From Zhengitettix transpicula (taxonomy: Eukaryota > Arthropoda > Insecta > Orthoptera > Tetrigidae): a DNA stretch of 64,000 bases. The notes under the pieces were generated by a model. The model had not been told where the DNA came from and searched no databases. It saw nothing but the letters and a program-made list of their open reading frames with translations. Positions 1 through 10,900 of this stretch are shown here, piece after piece. Where the stretch lies: positions 29,976,309 through 30,040,308 of the forward strand of contig CM073594.1 of NCBI GenBank assembly GCA_037074705.1, in the 5' to 3' direction. Position 1 is the first letter of the stretch; each line of letters opens with the position of its first letter. The translations under genes and the position numbers were made by a program.

Positions 1-615
1 TAAACAACCATAGTAATATGGAACCTTGATATTTTGATATGGCATAGTCATAAGCACCCAAATTTGCTGGTACTGCTACATGATAAACACAATTCAATAG
101 AACTTGCAAGGAGATTGCAAAAATGACTGGATCACTGTAGATTTTCTGGAAATTTTTAGACTCGTAAATTGCAGCACATTCTACTCTTGTATGGTTGAAC
201 TAAAGTGGCAAGTCTTCCGGATTATCAAATTTCAGTGAAAATGTCAGTTCAATCCACTTATTTAGCAGATTGTATAACTGGTTCCAACCATCATTAGCAC
301 TGGAAGTAGGCATCTTTAATTCAAGTTCATTAATATTTATTTATCCCGTATAATAGAATATAAAATAATAAATAAATTCTCAAGCGTCGACGGAGACAAA
401 TACAAAAATGTAAAATCAAATGTTTCGTTTAAATATAGGCTATTATACTATTTCCTCAATTGAAACACAGTTCGGACGTTGAGTTACAAGAATTTGAATA
501 TTGTTTGTGTTCATCCATTCTGATTTCTTCTTCCTGTAACAATAGTAAATGAAAAAAATCAGCCTATTAAATCAGAAATTTATTCTGAATAAAAATTTAG
601 ACATAAAAGAAAAAA

Positions 616-821
616 CATTAAAACAGACACGATAGTTCATTCCTAATTTTTTGGGATCTCTTCAGGTTTTGTAAAATTCAATTAATGATATAATTTCAAA
701 TTCGTAATAATCAAATGAAATGTAGAGGTACATCAATTTTTAAGGCGCAATCTGCATGCACGTTGCGGCACACCTGAAGAATCGCAAAAATTAGGGATGA
801 AACGTCGGATCTGTTTTAATG
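616..821. mobile_element. Short foldback/MITE-like element
   Basis: Two arms of about 50 bases, 616-666 and 773-821, are imperfect reverse complements. Both outer ends read CATTAAAACAG towards the inside and both inner ends carry TCTTCAGG or its complement. About 105 bases of unrelated sequence separate them and there is no coding capacity. This fits a non-autonomous DNA transposon. No clear target-site duplication was seen. Confidence 0.55.
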
Positions 822-876
822 ATTTCCTAGTGTAATGTAAATTTTAATTCCTAAAAATTCTTGACTAGATAGGGTG

Positions 877-880
<4 letters not shown>

Positions 881-933
<53 letters not shown>
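881..933. repeat. (TA)n microsatellite
   Basis: An uninterrupted TA dinucleotide tract of about 53 bases. It is the first of many such tracts in the window. Confidence 0.95.
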
Positions 934-936
<3 letters not shown>

Positions 937-2355
937 AGATAAATATAACTGTTAATAATAAATTATTTATTGCAGCAGTGCGTGAGAACATTTGTCTCAT
1001 GTGAGCAGAACCCCTTCATTCTTAAAAAGAAAGAAAGATAAGGAGTGTAAACACGTCACCGGCAGGAAACCCAACGTCCGCCTGGTGTTCCTTGTAAATA
1101 TATTGAACAGTTCGCAGTTGATGGAGCATCTTTCGTCAACAGCTGTATGTATCAGATGTTATCGGCCATTCAAATCGTTTCACGTTGTTTAATTAAATAA
1201 TATTTTAGCACATTTAATGTTTTTATATTTCACTCAAGATTTATTTCTACCTGTCGAGGCGAATCTTAACTGGAAATTCCTATAATTAAACATCTATTAA
1301 GAATTGTGTGTTGTAGTGAACGGAGAATGCCGTAATCTATTTAAGGTTTATTTTTACTTAGGTCACACCTCAGACATTGAGTAAATTTGAAAAAATAATG
1401 GGATTGAAATTATAAATGTAAAGAAAATCATATTTCATTGAGGGAACGTCTGGGGTGGTTTCTTACAAAACACCACCTTGCATACTTGCGACTTCATTCA
1501 TATGAACCACGAGCAGATTCATTCCATTCTTGAATAGTATATTAATCATATAAAATTTTAAGAGAAAATAGAGAATTTTTGTTTGCAATTACAAATAAAA
1601 CTCAAAGTAACATTGTTATTTGTTAAAAAAAAATTAAATTCCTTTGTTAGAAATTTTTTAACTGTTGTAAAGCTATGACATGATACTTAAAAGCTATTAG
1701 CACTTTCCATCTCAACATGAAAGGTTTTCTGGAGATCTGTTTACACGCTGACGCTTATCGTATGATATCAAAAGTAAATAACGTTTGTCGGCGATTAATG
1801 TAACAGTCGTTGAAACCAGAAGGAAGTTCTCGTCGCTTGTGGGCGTAATTTGCGTCAACATTTCCAGAATTTGCATCTCTATAAATTCTACAATGACGTA
1901 AAGTGATAGATTTTTCAGGTACGAAAATGGCGTTCATCTTCTCGGCTGGCATGATCGACTGCTTCTTTCAGGAACGAAAGTGTATTGAAAAATGTTTACG
2001 AATTCCGATAAGACAGTTAACGAATATTTTATTGGTGACTTCTGCGGCCATCGATACATTCAGAAGCATGTGCACTATTGTTTAGAACACATTTCATAAT
2101 TCGAAGTAAGTTTAATCTTCCTAGTTTCATTATTTTCGATAATTTCAGAAACTTATTTTTAGTATCAACCGAGTCTATTCGTTATAACGTTGTAATAAAA
2201 TTTAAGAAGCATAAAACTCTAATATCGGATCATTTACATCACGACACCCCACAATCTTGAATAAATTATCCACGGATTAAAACTGTATATGACTTACTGC
2301 AATATTTCTTATTTCAAAAGTAACTTTAACATAACATCTTCATATTACAGCAATA

Positions 2356-5300
2356 ATGTCGGAGAACCAGTTAAAACTACTGGAGGCTTTAAAGGAAAAT
2401 AATGTTGAAAAGTTCGTGAGCCTTTTGGAAAATCATGATGTGGATCCATCTTATTCATATGGAAAACCAGATTGGGGGACCTGCCTGGAACTCGCCTGCA
2501 AGATGAGAGACAGAGGTCGCTTCGTAGAGGTTCTGTTGAAGAAAGTGAAACCAAACAGAAATGTCTTACAGCCCGAAGCTATTCACGTGGCAGCTAAATA
2601 TGGCAACTTTGGAGCGCTTCAAGTACTTCTCAGGTAATTATTACCAACATCTTCGGGAAATTTCTCCCAGATTCACTCTTGTCTAGTCTACTGATTACCA
2701 AGGTAGGCTTAACTTCGATACATCTCGACTATCTTGTTTCTTTTTTGGATAAAATTTCAGCAAGAATTCCTTCTTGTTTGTTTCACGAGAATGTGGTAAT
2801 CCAGCAGCCCCGCCAAAACAAAACAGGAATTATTTTCGTATGCAAGTGGGAAAAACTAAAATCGAAATGGGAGCCGTACTTTACTCAACGAGAGCCTGAA
2901 AGGGCACTCGAAGGGCCAGTTGCATCGCCTGCTCATTCAAGACCATGTGATTGTATTTGAATGGGTTCGACAGTCCATAATTCGATGACTGAAGCAGCAA
3001 GCGGGGAGCATTTTGAATACTTGGTAGGAGTTTCTCTGCTTTGATCACTTTAACCAACATTAGTTAATAGAATGTGTCAGTGTTTTCTTTAATTAAAAAG
3101 ATTAAAAACGAAGGGTTATCGATCTTTACATGGAATTTTGTTTTTGATTTTGTGTGTGGAACCCGCTCAATAGTAAAAGTATTATGAAAAATACTATGCA
3201 TAACAGCTATGACGTTTACACGGAAAGTATGTCATCCTTTCAAAGGACCATTATCAAGTGGATTTACATTTGGCCGACGTTATTGTGTTAGTTGAAATAC
3301 ACAAAACGTCTGATTTTCATTCAAGCTTATTTCTGTTTTCTCGACTTTATTTATTTTCCTAGAATTTTGCTTCTTCAACCAGCATTATCAGTGAAGGAAA
3401 ACTCGTGTAAATAATATAACTCCAATGCTATAAAATTTGAAAAATATTGATAATCGACAGGTCAATGCAAGTTAGTCAGTTATGAATCACGAGCTTCACA
3501 GATAATTTTAATACTGTGATGAATATCTGCGGGGGTTCCAATTCTGTTTGGTTAGTTTCTCTATTATACTCGGCAATGAAATCCTACATTGGTGAGTAAA
3601 GCAATCGAAGCCCCGAAATTCGACAACTTGATCTGATCGACGCCTGAGACTCATGGAAAAAACCTTATTTCAATTTTGCTTTATTCCTCCAAATAGTTTA
3701 AATTTTATCCTTGCTGAATTCGCGAAATTACAAAATGGATGTAATTGAATCAATATTTTTGTTGCCAGGGATAAACGGACCAGAATCAACGCCGAGGACA
3801 AAAAAGGCCGTACCGCCCTTCACCTCCTGGCGTGTAACTTTCGAAACGACCCTCTACGCTACGAGCGATGTTTCGAACTGTTGCTAGCCCGATCCGATGT
3901 CGACGCGAACAGACCCAACGTTCAAGGGTGCACGGCGATTTATGAGGCTGCCGTCTATGGGGGGAAAGACGCCGTCATCGCCATGTTGAACTTCTGCCCC
4001 GCAGGTATGGATGTCGACACGCAACGAGGCGACGGACGCACAGCGAGGGAGGAAATCCTGAAGTCATTCCCGAATCTGGGTCCGTTGCTGCCACCGCTCA
4101 AAGTTGCGGCACCATCAACATCCGAGCCTCAAACTGTTCTGCTGGCAGCGCTGCAGAACAAGTACCTGGGCGTCTTCAAGGGTCTCTTACAGCAAGTCGA
4201 CTCGGATGGAGCGCGTGTCATGAATCCAGACCACTTCTACTCGAAGCCTTACAATTGCACCTGCCTCGAGGTTGCCTGCAGGGAAACTCGACTACACGAA
4301 TTCGTAGACGTTCTTCTTCAAGCCGGTGCTGACCCAAACTACGTGAATCCTATCACGGAAGCTGCGCCTATACACGTGGCTGCCCGTTGCGTGAACATGA
4401 AGGCCCTGAAACGGCTTCTTGCCGATAAGAGGACCAAAGTGAACATCGCAGACAGCAACTCAAACACAGCCCTTCATTGTGTGGCAGCCTTCGTGGGCTC
4501 CGAAGACGACGCGGTCGAAAGAAACAAGAATTGTGTCAAACTTTTACTGAGTCACGAAACTATAGATTTAAACATTAGAAACAACAAAAATCTCACACCC
4601 ATCATGGAGGCAGCTGAAAATGGGAACAGATACGTGGTCAACCTTATATCGGAAATGAGTGATAAACTATTACTTGATCTAGATGGTGTAGGTAAAAACG
4701 GAGGTTTGACCGCCAGAGAATACTTAACGAAGATATTCCCGGATATTGAACTGCCGTCACTTCACATCATGACTAGTGAGGATCCTTTCAAGATACACAA
4801 AGTGACTTTGTTCAACGAACTATATAAACACCAAACGGAGAAGTTTGAAATGACTGTGCGCTTGATAATTAATAACAATATGCAAGAGTTAATAGACAGT
4901 GACGACGGAACGAACACGTTGCTTCAGTACGCGTGCATGTACGGATACTCAGAAGAAACGAAGATTTTGTTGATGCACGGAGCCAATCCTAATCATAAAT
5001 GTAATATAAACCCGAAACCACCGATAGTAATAGCGTGCTTACATGGGCACTGTGACGTATTAAACATTTTATTAACCCACTCGAAAATAAAAATAAATGA
5101 AACGGACCGAAAAGGTAATACAGCTCTCCATATAGCCAGCAAACAAAAGAATTTGGAAGCAGTCGTGCGTCTTATTAATTGTGGGGCAGATTTAAAAGCA
5201 AAAAACGTATTTGGAGTCTACCCATTAACTCCTAATGCCATGAAAAGTTTGTTTGACCAATGCTTGCAACCTGACGAAACATTTTTCCCTGAAGACGATA

Positions 5301-6655
5301 ACTACAAATTCACTTTCCAATACGATTTATTGATCGCTCATAGATCGAAGACCACTAAATGCCACCCAGAAAACGTTTTTCTCCGTTCTCAAAATTCAGA
5401 AGATTATTTCAGCGTCGAATTTGAAACGAGCTGTAATGAGCAAGACGAGAGTTCAACACACGAAATGGAATTTCTGAGATTCGTCGCGGAATCTGGTTCG
5501 TACAACGAATTGTTAAAGCATCCCATAGTGACTAGTTTTCTCTGCGTGAAGTGGCCAAAGTTGAAAAAATTTTACGTTATTGACATCATCTGGTGTATTT
5601 CTTTTGTGATAGTTTTCAATGCTTATGTTGCTCTAAACTGTAACGCGAAGAAAGAAGTTACATGCTCCTCATATTCATGGTTGATTTTAGTGACTTTAAT
5701 AGGTATCCTACTTCTGATGATGGCTGTAAGGAAAGTAGCACGCGCTTGTGTTGAATTTAAGGGATATTTTCGCGACTATGAGAATTGGTTCGACATTATT
5801 TTATTCACACTAACCATAGCTTCCTGTATTTTTACTTCCAGTACCACAGCCGTGTTATGTGTGATGATGAGTTGGACGAAACTGATATTTCTGACGGGAC
5901 AATTGGCAACTTTCTCAGGAAACATTCATATGCTGAAAACAGTATGCATGAACTTCGCGCGAGTGTTTGCTTTGTATTCTAGTTTATTGATGATGTTCGT
6001 TGTGAGTTTCTACGTTTTATTTCGGAAAGATGAGCAGCAGAATGGTGTTCCACAATCTTCTGATGATAATTTTACTTTCTGGTATTCCATATTCCGTGTT
6101 ATTGTGATGATGACAGGAGAATATGATGCAAACTCTCTGCCTCTCAACAACGTACCATATGTTAGTCACTTTGTTTTTTGCTTATTCATTTTCCTTGTTT
6201 CTATAGTACTCCTAAATTTACTAACTGGATTGGCAGTCAATGATATCCACGCAGTTAAGAAGGAAGCCGAAATATTAGGTATACATTCAAGAATCCTGTT
6301 AATGAGCGACATCGAAAAGCATTGGTTGCCGATTTTAGGAAAATTTGTTAACACTTCCGATACGAAAGTTTTTCGTAGGTCTGAAACTGTTATAGATGTT
6401 TTTCCAAACAAACAGAAATTACCCACCGGAACTGCGTGGAATCTTTTCAGTGATAACAAGCTTCATGTCGAAGACCACATTGACATCGATTCTCTTCAAG
6501 GAGCCTTAAAAATAATTGCCGAGAAGTCAATGACAGACAGCAGAAGCGTAACAAAGAAAGACGTGGATGATATGAAAAATGAACTATTTCAACTCATTCA
6601 CGATTTGTCGAGAAAATTAGATAATAGAACGGAATCTGTATCGAAGATAAAATAA
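2356..6655 (+). CDS. pain: Painless-type TRPA cation channel, two coding exons
   Basis: A TRPA-family non-selective cation channel of the painless group, which senses noxious heat and mechanical stimuli in insect sensory neurons (family knowledge). Coding exons are 2356-2633 and 3769-6655. The phase-2 junction AG|G restores an arginine and gives about 1,054 residues, longer than Drosophila Painless at roughly 900. Ankyrin repeats fill about residues 1-580. Six membrane segments follow: S1 about 694-717, S2 732-754, S3 767-784, S4 786-806, S5 824-846 and S6 891-917. A pore helix ends in MTGEYD near residue 875. The S6 motif LLNLLTGLAVND and the pre-S1 motif HPIVTSFLCVKWPKL are diagnostic of painless. 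The C-terminus is probably a short coiled coil. The ATG follows a splice acceptor at 2350, so a 5' UTR intron is likely. AATAAA lies at 6761. The ankyrin region holds an internal duplication (see findings). Exon 2 is GC-rich to about 4,540 and AT-rich afterwards. Confidence 0.95.
2634..3768 (+). other. Intron of painless
   Basis: A GT-AG intron of 1,135 bases, with donor GTAATT and acceptor TTGCCAG. The open frame at 2679-2960 inside it is unspliced intron with no recognisable domain. I see no repeat or RNA gene here. Confidence 0.85.
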
Positions 6656-7942
6656 TATACGTCCTACACGGTGCAATAATTGATATTCACCATCAGTGAG
6701 TTATTTCAAAATGTTTTTGCGGGTCATATTTAAATGAAGTGATGTTATTGTCGACAATGTAATAAAACACCAAAGTAACATAAATTTATTCATATATATG
6801 TGGTCTATTTATTATGTCTCCATTACATTCTAGTTTCGCAATGTATTAAACAAGTTGTTATTCAGATGAGCACATTATATTCATGTGGTCCCTTTAATAT
6901 ATGTCAATTATTTTCCGTTACAATATACACAAGAAAATGTTCCATTATTTTATAATTAAACAATCTAAGACTTATTAATCTGTAATTATACAAATAGCAT
7001 CGTTTCTCCCGTTTAACCTGTTACTACTATTGATTTCATTAAAGTAATATTGGTATTGTTGTAAGATATTTGGTTAAACTAATGTAAAAGAATTGAATTC
7101 TCTTGTGTCTATATCCGTAGAAATAAAACCATTAAATTTTAGGTTTATAATTTATATATTAGGTATTTAGAAAAAAGATACGGATTTTTCATTATATATA
7201 ATATTTTGAATGTGACCAAAAATGCACCCTTGTGACAAATGTGTCATTTTACTGCTAATACAACAGTAAATAAGATACAAGCGATATTTCGACGACTTAA
7301 GAGCTCTGTCGTCATCTTCCAGGCATCCACTTCACCCGTAGTTCCCGGGAGGAAACCCTAGAGCAATTGCTCTTTGAAGTATTATTCTCAATACAAACAG
7401 TTTTTATGGAATAATATCCGAAATACAGTTCACCTTTACAGCTTGTGATGAATTCATTTGTACTTAAAAAAAATTAACAGAAATATTTAGAGTGATTAAG
7501 TGTTATTAACTTTGTTAATTATTACATTAACAAAAGAGCCGACTTCCTTATAAATTATTTCTTTATCGTAGAAACGAATACTGAGGGAAACACTACTAGG
7601 GCTACTTCAGCGAATGAAATAAGAAGAAGGATTACGTATAAGATATACCAAACAGCGATTGAGTACTGTACTACCAATTATTTGGCTATTTGATAAGAGT
7701 TCTTTGCTCCAAATACTTCTAATCGTAATTTGGGTAATACCTATAAATACTATTTACTATGATAGCTTTCAAAATAAGAAGACAAATTTTGTGGATAGTC
7801 GCCGAGGCTGGTAGCACTGATACGGGAAATGGTAAAACGCATTCAAAGAAAGTCTTTACAGAATGAGAGGAACTTATGAAAATGATAATATATATTGGTA
7901 AAACTTGATGTAGCTTATAAAATTCTGAAATACAGAAATTTT
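6656..7942. other. Painless 3' UTR and spacer before KAT14
   Basis: The painless 3' UTR probably ends after the AATAAA at 6761-6766. The rest is AT-rich with no coding region I can support. A stretch around 7,240-7,380 (GATATTTCGACGACTTAAGA and following) looks like a degraded interspersed repeat, but I cannot name it. The spacer should contain the KAT14 promoter and 5' UTR. No TATA box stands out. Confidence 0.5.
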
Positions 7943-10900
7943 ATGGCTACCTTCTCCTGTTGCTCAAGGTACGTTGTTTTTAATAAAAAGCATAATTTAC
8001 CAAAGGTTTGGGATTAAAAATCGCGATACCTATCTAGATTTTGCGAATTTACAACTGTCACCACATGTGGTCAGTAAGTGCTAATGATTTATATTTATTA
8101 CTTTTTACAGGGGTATACAAGAATCTTACTTCAAATGCACAGAGTGTAAAATACAACAACACCTTGTTTGTCTGAAAATGCGAGAAGTACCTGGAGGTTT
8201 GCTTGAGGATGTGTTTTTTGAATTTATTTGTAAAAATTGCAGCCCTAAAAAAACAGAAGAGTTAACAAGAATAAAATTGCCATGGTAAATTTGAAGGTTT
8301 TCATTTGTCTGAATTAAATGTATTCTACATCATAAATACAGTAATGAATGGAAAGTATGTTAAGTTCACAACTTTTGCTCACGTATGAGCTACATTCTAA
8401 TTTAGTATCAGTTCAAAATAAAATTTGAATTAGAACGTTTTGTGCACTACATATGAAACACTTTATTAAATATTGGTAAATATATAATCGGGTGTCATTT
8501 GCTGCTTCGTAATGATCTTTATAATTAGAATACTAATTTTTTTGCCATTTAGTACTACTAAGTTTTAATTTATTGAATATATATAATGTCTTAGGATAAC
8601 TGTGCTGGTGTTAACACTTTATAACTTACAAGAAAAGTCAAGAGGAATGAGCAAGAAAGGCTACTTTCATTGGAGGATGCATGTGTGTTCATTTATTGAC
8701 AGACACTGGAATACATTGTTTGGACCCCAAATGTATGTATGTACATTTAGTAATCAAACAACCCACTTATTCTGTAAATTATCATTATTTTAATATTTTC
8801 AAATCACTTGAAAGTGTAACTTGTGTTTAAGAAACACTACATTATATCCTAGCATTATTATTAGGACAAAATAAAATAATATTTGATTAATTGTAATTAA
8901 TAAATATTGAACCAGCAATAAAATCATTCCCGAATAACACATTAAATGTCTTAATCAATGATTTTGAATATATATAATCAACACAATTTATTAAAATAAG
9001 TACTTGAAGAATCTTAATTTCTATGATTTTCAACATTCAGTATAATTTTTTTGTATTAAATGTATGTATGTATGTTAAGGCTTGTATTTATCCTTTAAAT
9101 TACTTTTGTATTTCAATATACATTTGCATATTGAGCAAATTAAGAAATGAGAGATTTTTGTATGATTTATATTCCTGTTATTAATAAATATTGTTAAAGA
9201 AAACTCTGTATTTGGTTATTATCAGCAGTGTCTTTGTGATAAATTATTGATTTTAATTTATGTGCCCAATTTAAAACTATTTTATTTTACAGAAAAAGGA
9301 AAAAGAACTGGCAGGGAACAATTTCTGGAACACTCTCTCATTTCAGTCCAAGATTTTTTTCTTCTGGTTTGCAGGTTCTGAATGAATCTGGGTGGTGGTG
9401 TCTAACACATTCCTTAACTCCTCAGCTCATAATTGAATTATGTAAGTGTGGCACATCTTTAAGTCTGAATTTAAGTTAAATTTCCATAGATTAATGATAT
9501 GTAAAAATGTTGCTAGTTAAGTTAGATACTTTTAGAGAAAATGTGATTATAATATATTTGCAGTGTACAAAGAATATATTACAGTGTTGGTAAACATCTT
9601 TCCATTCATTACTATAGTCATACAGACTTGTGAATTTACATTTTATTAGTTCAAACAACTAATTGTAACAATTTCCAGAAAGAAAAAAACTATTTTCAAT
9701 TCATTTACTAACATTTGACAATGTGCAGACAAGTTGGAATGCACAAGAAAGAAAGAAATGAATTCGTTTCTTAGGCTTTTAATCATTCCTCCCATCTAAC
9801 ATATAAAGTTATATTTTATAATAAAATGTTAAATGATATAATTTGACTTGGTCACAGTTTCCTTGAGTGTTTTATATATATCTATATCATGAAAGTTAAG
9901 AGCAATTAAGTATACTGTTACATTGTCAAACTAATTAATATGTACATTTAAGAGAGAGAGTAGTCAACTTATTTTATATTGAGAGTTGGTGCCACCATGC
10001 CAGATAGTAAGCAGCATTTCAAATTTGTTTGTGTGTGTGTGCATGCGCACACCTGGCCATTTACACAGTTCAGACCTACTATCCTGATGAGGTGGACTCA
10101 GGTCCTTGAAATTTCTATTTATGTTTCTGCTCAGCCTGACTAGACCAACTGTTTATTTTAGTTACGTTAACTATACTATGTCTCTTTCCTATCCAAATTT
10201 GTATTTAATTTGACCTATAATATTAGTAAGGATATTACATTGTCAAAAATAATTGCATTATTGGTATGGAAAGGAAAGAGAGATAGTTTGAGGCTTACCT
10301 GAAAGTGAAGTAAATTGTAGCCACAGGGAACCGAAGAAAGGGGTCTTTTTGTTTGGCTTATATGAAATGCAGGGCAGAGTCTACTGTTACTTTGGTAGAT
10401 TGTGTGGAGGACAGGCAAGTGATGTTTTCTTTGATTTCGTATGTCTTTGTGTGGTTTTGTAAGATTGTGATGGACTGTAAGATAGAGCAGATGTGGCATC
10501 TGTTCGTACCACAAGGTTTGCAACGCAGCATAGGTGGTCGTGGGCAGGTGCGGGTCTTGCAGGGGTGGACAAGTAAATTGTGGAGCAGGTGAGGAGTATA
10601 GTGGGGTGCACTACACATGCAAGTAGGAGGAGACATTGAAAATAATTTAATTGATATATTAAAATTGCTTGGTTTGGTTTACTTCAATACGTGATTGCTT
10701 TTTATTTGTAGGAGTACACAGTATGTACTTGTTCCACTGCATATCTTTGCTTACTACTTCTATGAACTGCATGAATTACACTATTATGGTTTTCATCTTA
10801 TGCTTGAATTAATTGCAATCATAAAACAGTGTTTGAATTGCTTGTTAAAAAACTGTTGCTCTTAAACATTTGAGCAAAGCTCCTTGTTAGCCTTCTTTGA

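Larger units (their letters stand above)
1..2340. other. Upstream non-coding region of the painless gene
   Basis: No coding region is supported here. The short open frames (for example 992-1192 and 1903-2085) have no recognisable domain and no splice partners. The stretch holds a small inverted-repeat element at 616-821 and a (TA)n tract at 881-933. A splice acceptor, a pyrimidine-rich stretch ending in TTACAG at 2350, lies six bases before the painless start codon. A 5' untranslated exon of that gene should therefore lie somewhere in or before this region, but I could not place it. Confidence 0.5.

Noticed and set aside
992..1192. Possible small gene upstream of painless
   Set aside because: There is no recognisable motif, no promoter elements and no splice partner. 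Its length is within chance expectation.
2679..2960. A 93-codon frame just after painless exon 1
   Set aside because: It lies wholly within the painless intron, has no domain, and the exon 1-exon 2 join is fixed by phase and by homology of the ankyrin repeats.
6166..6459. Minus-strand 97-codon frame within painless
   Set aside because: It is antisense to the S6 and C-terminal coding region and has no independent support.
10215..10636. Overlapping frames on both strands in KAT14 intron 4
   Set aside because: They cover a MITE arm and neighbouring intron sequence. Proteins are low-complexity, and several frames are open at once, as expected by chance.
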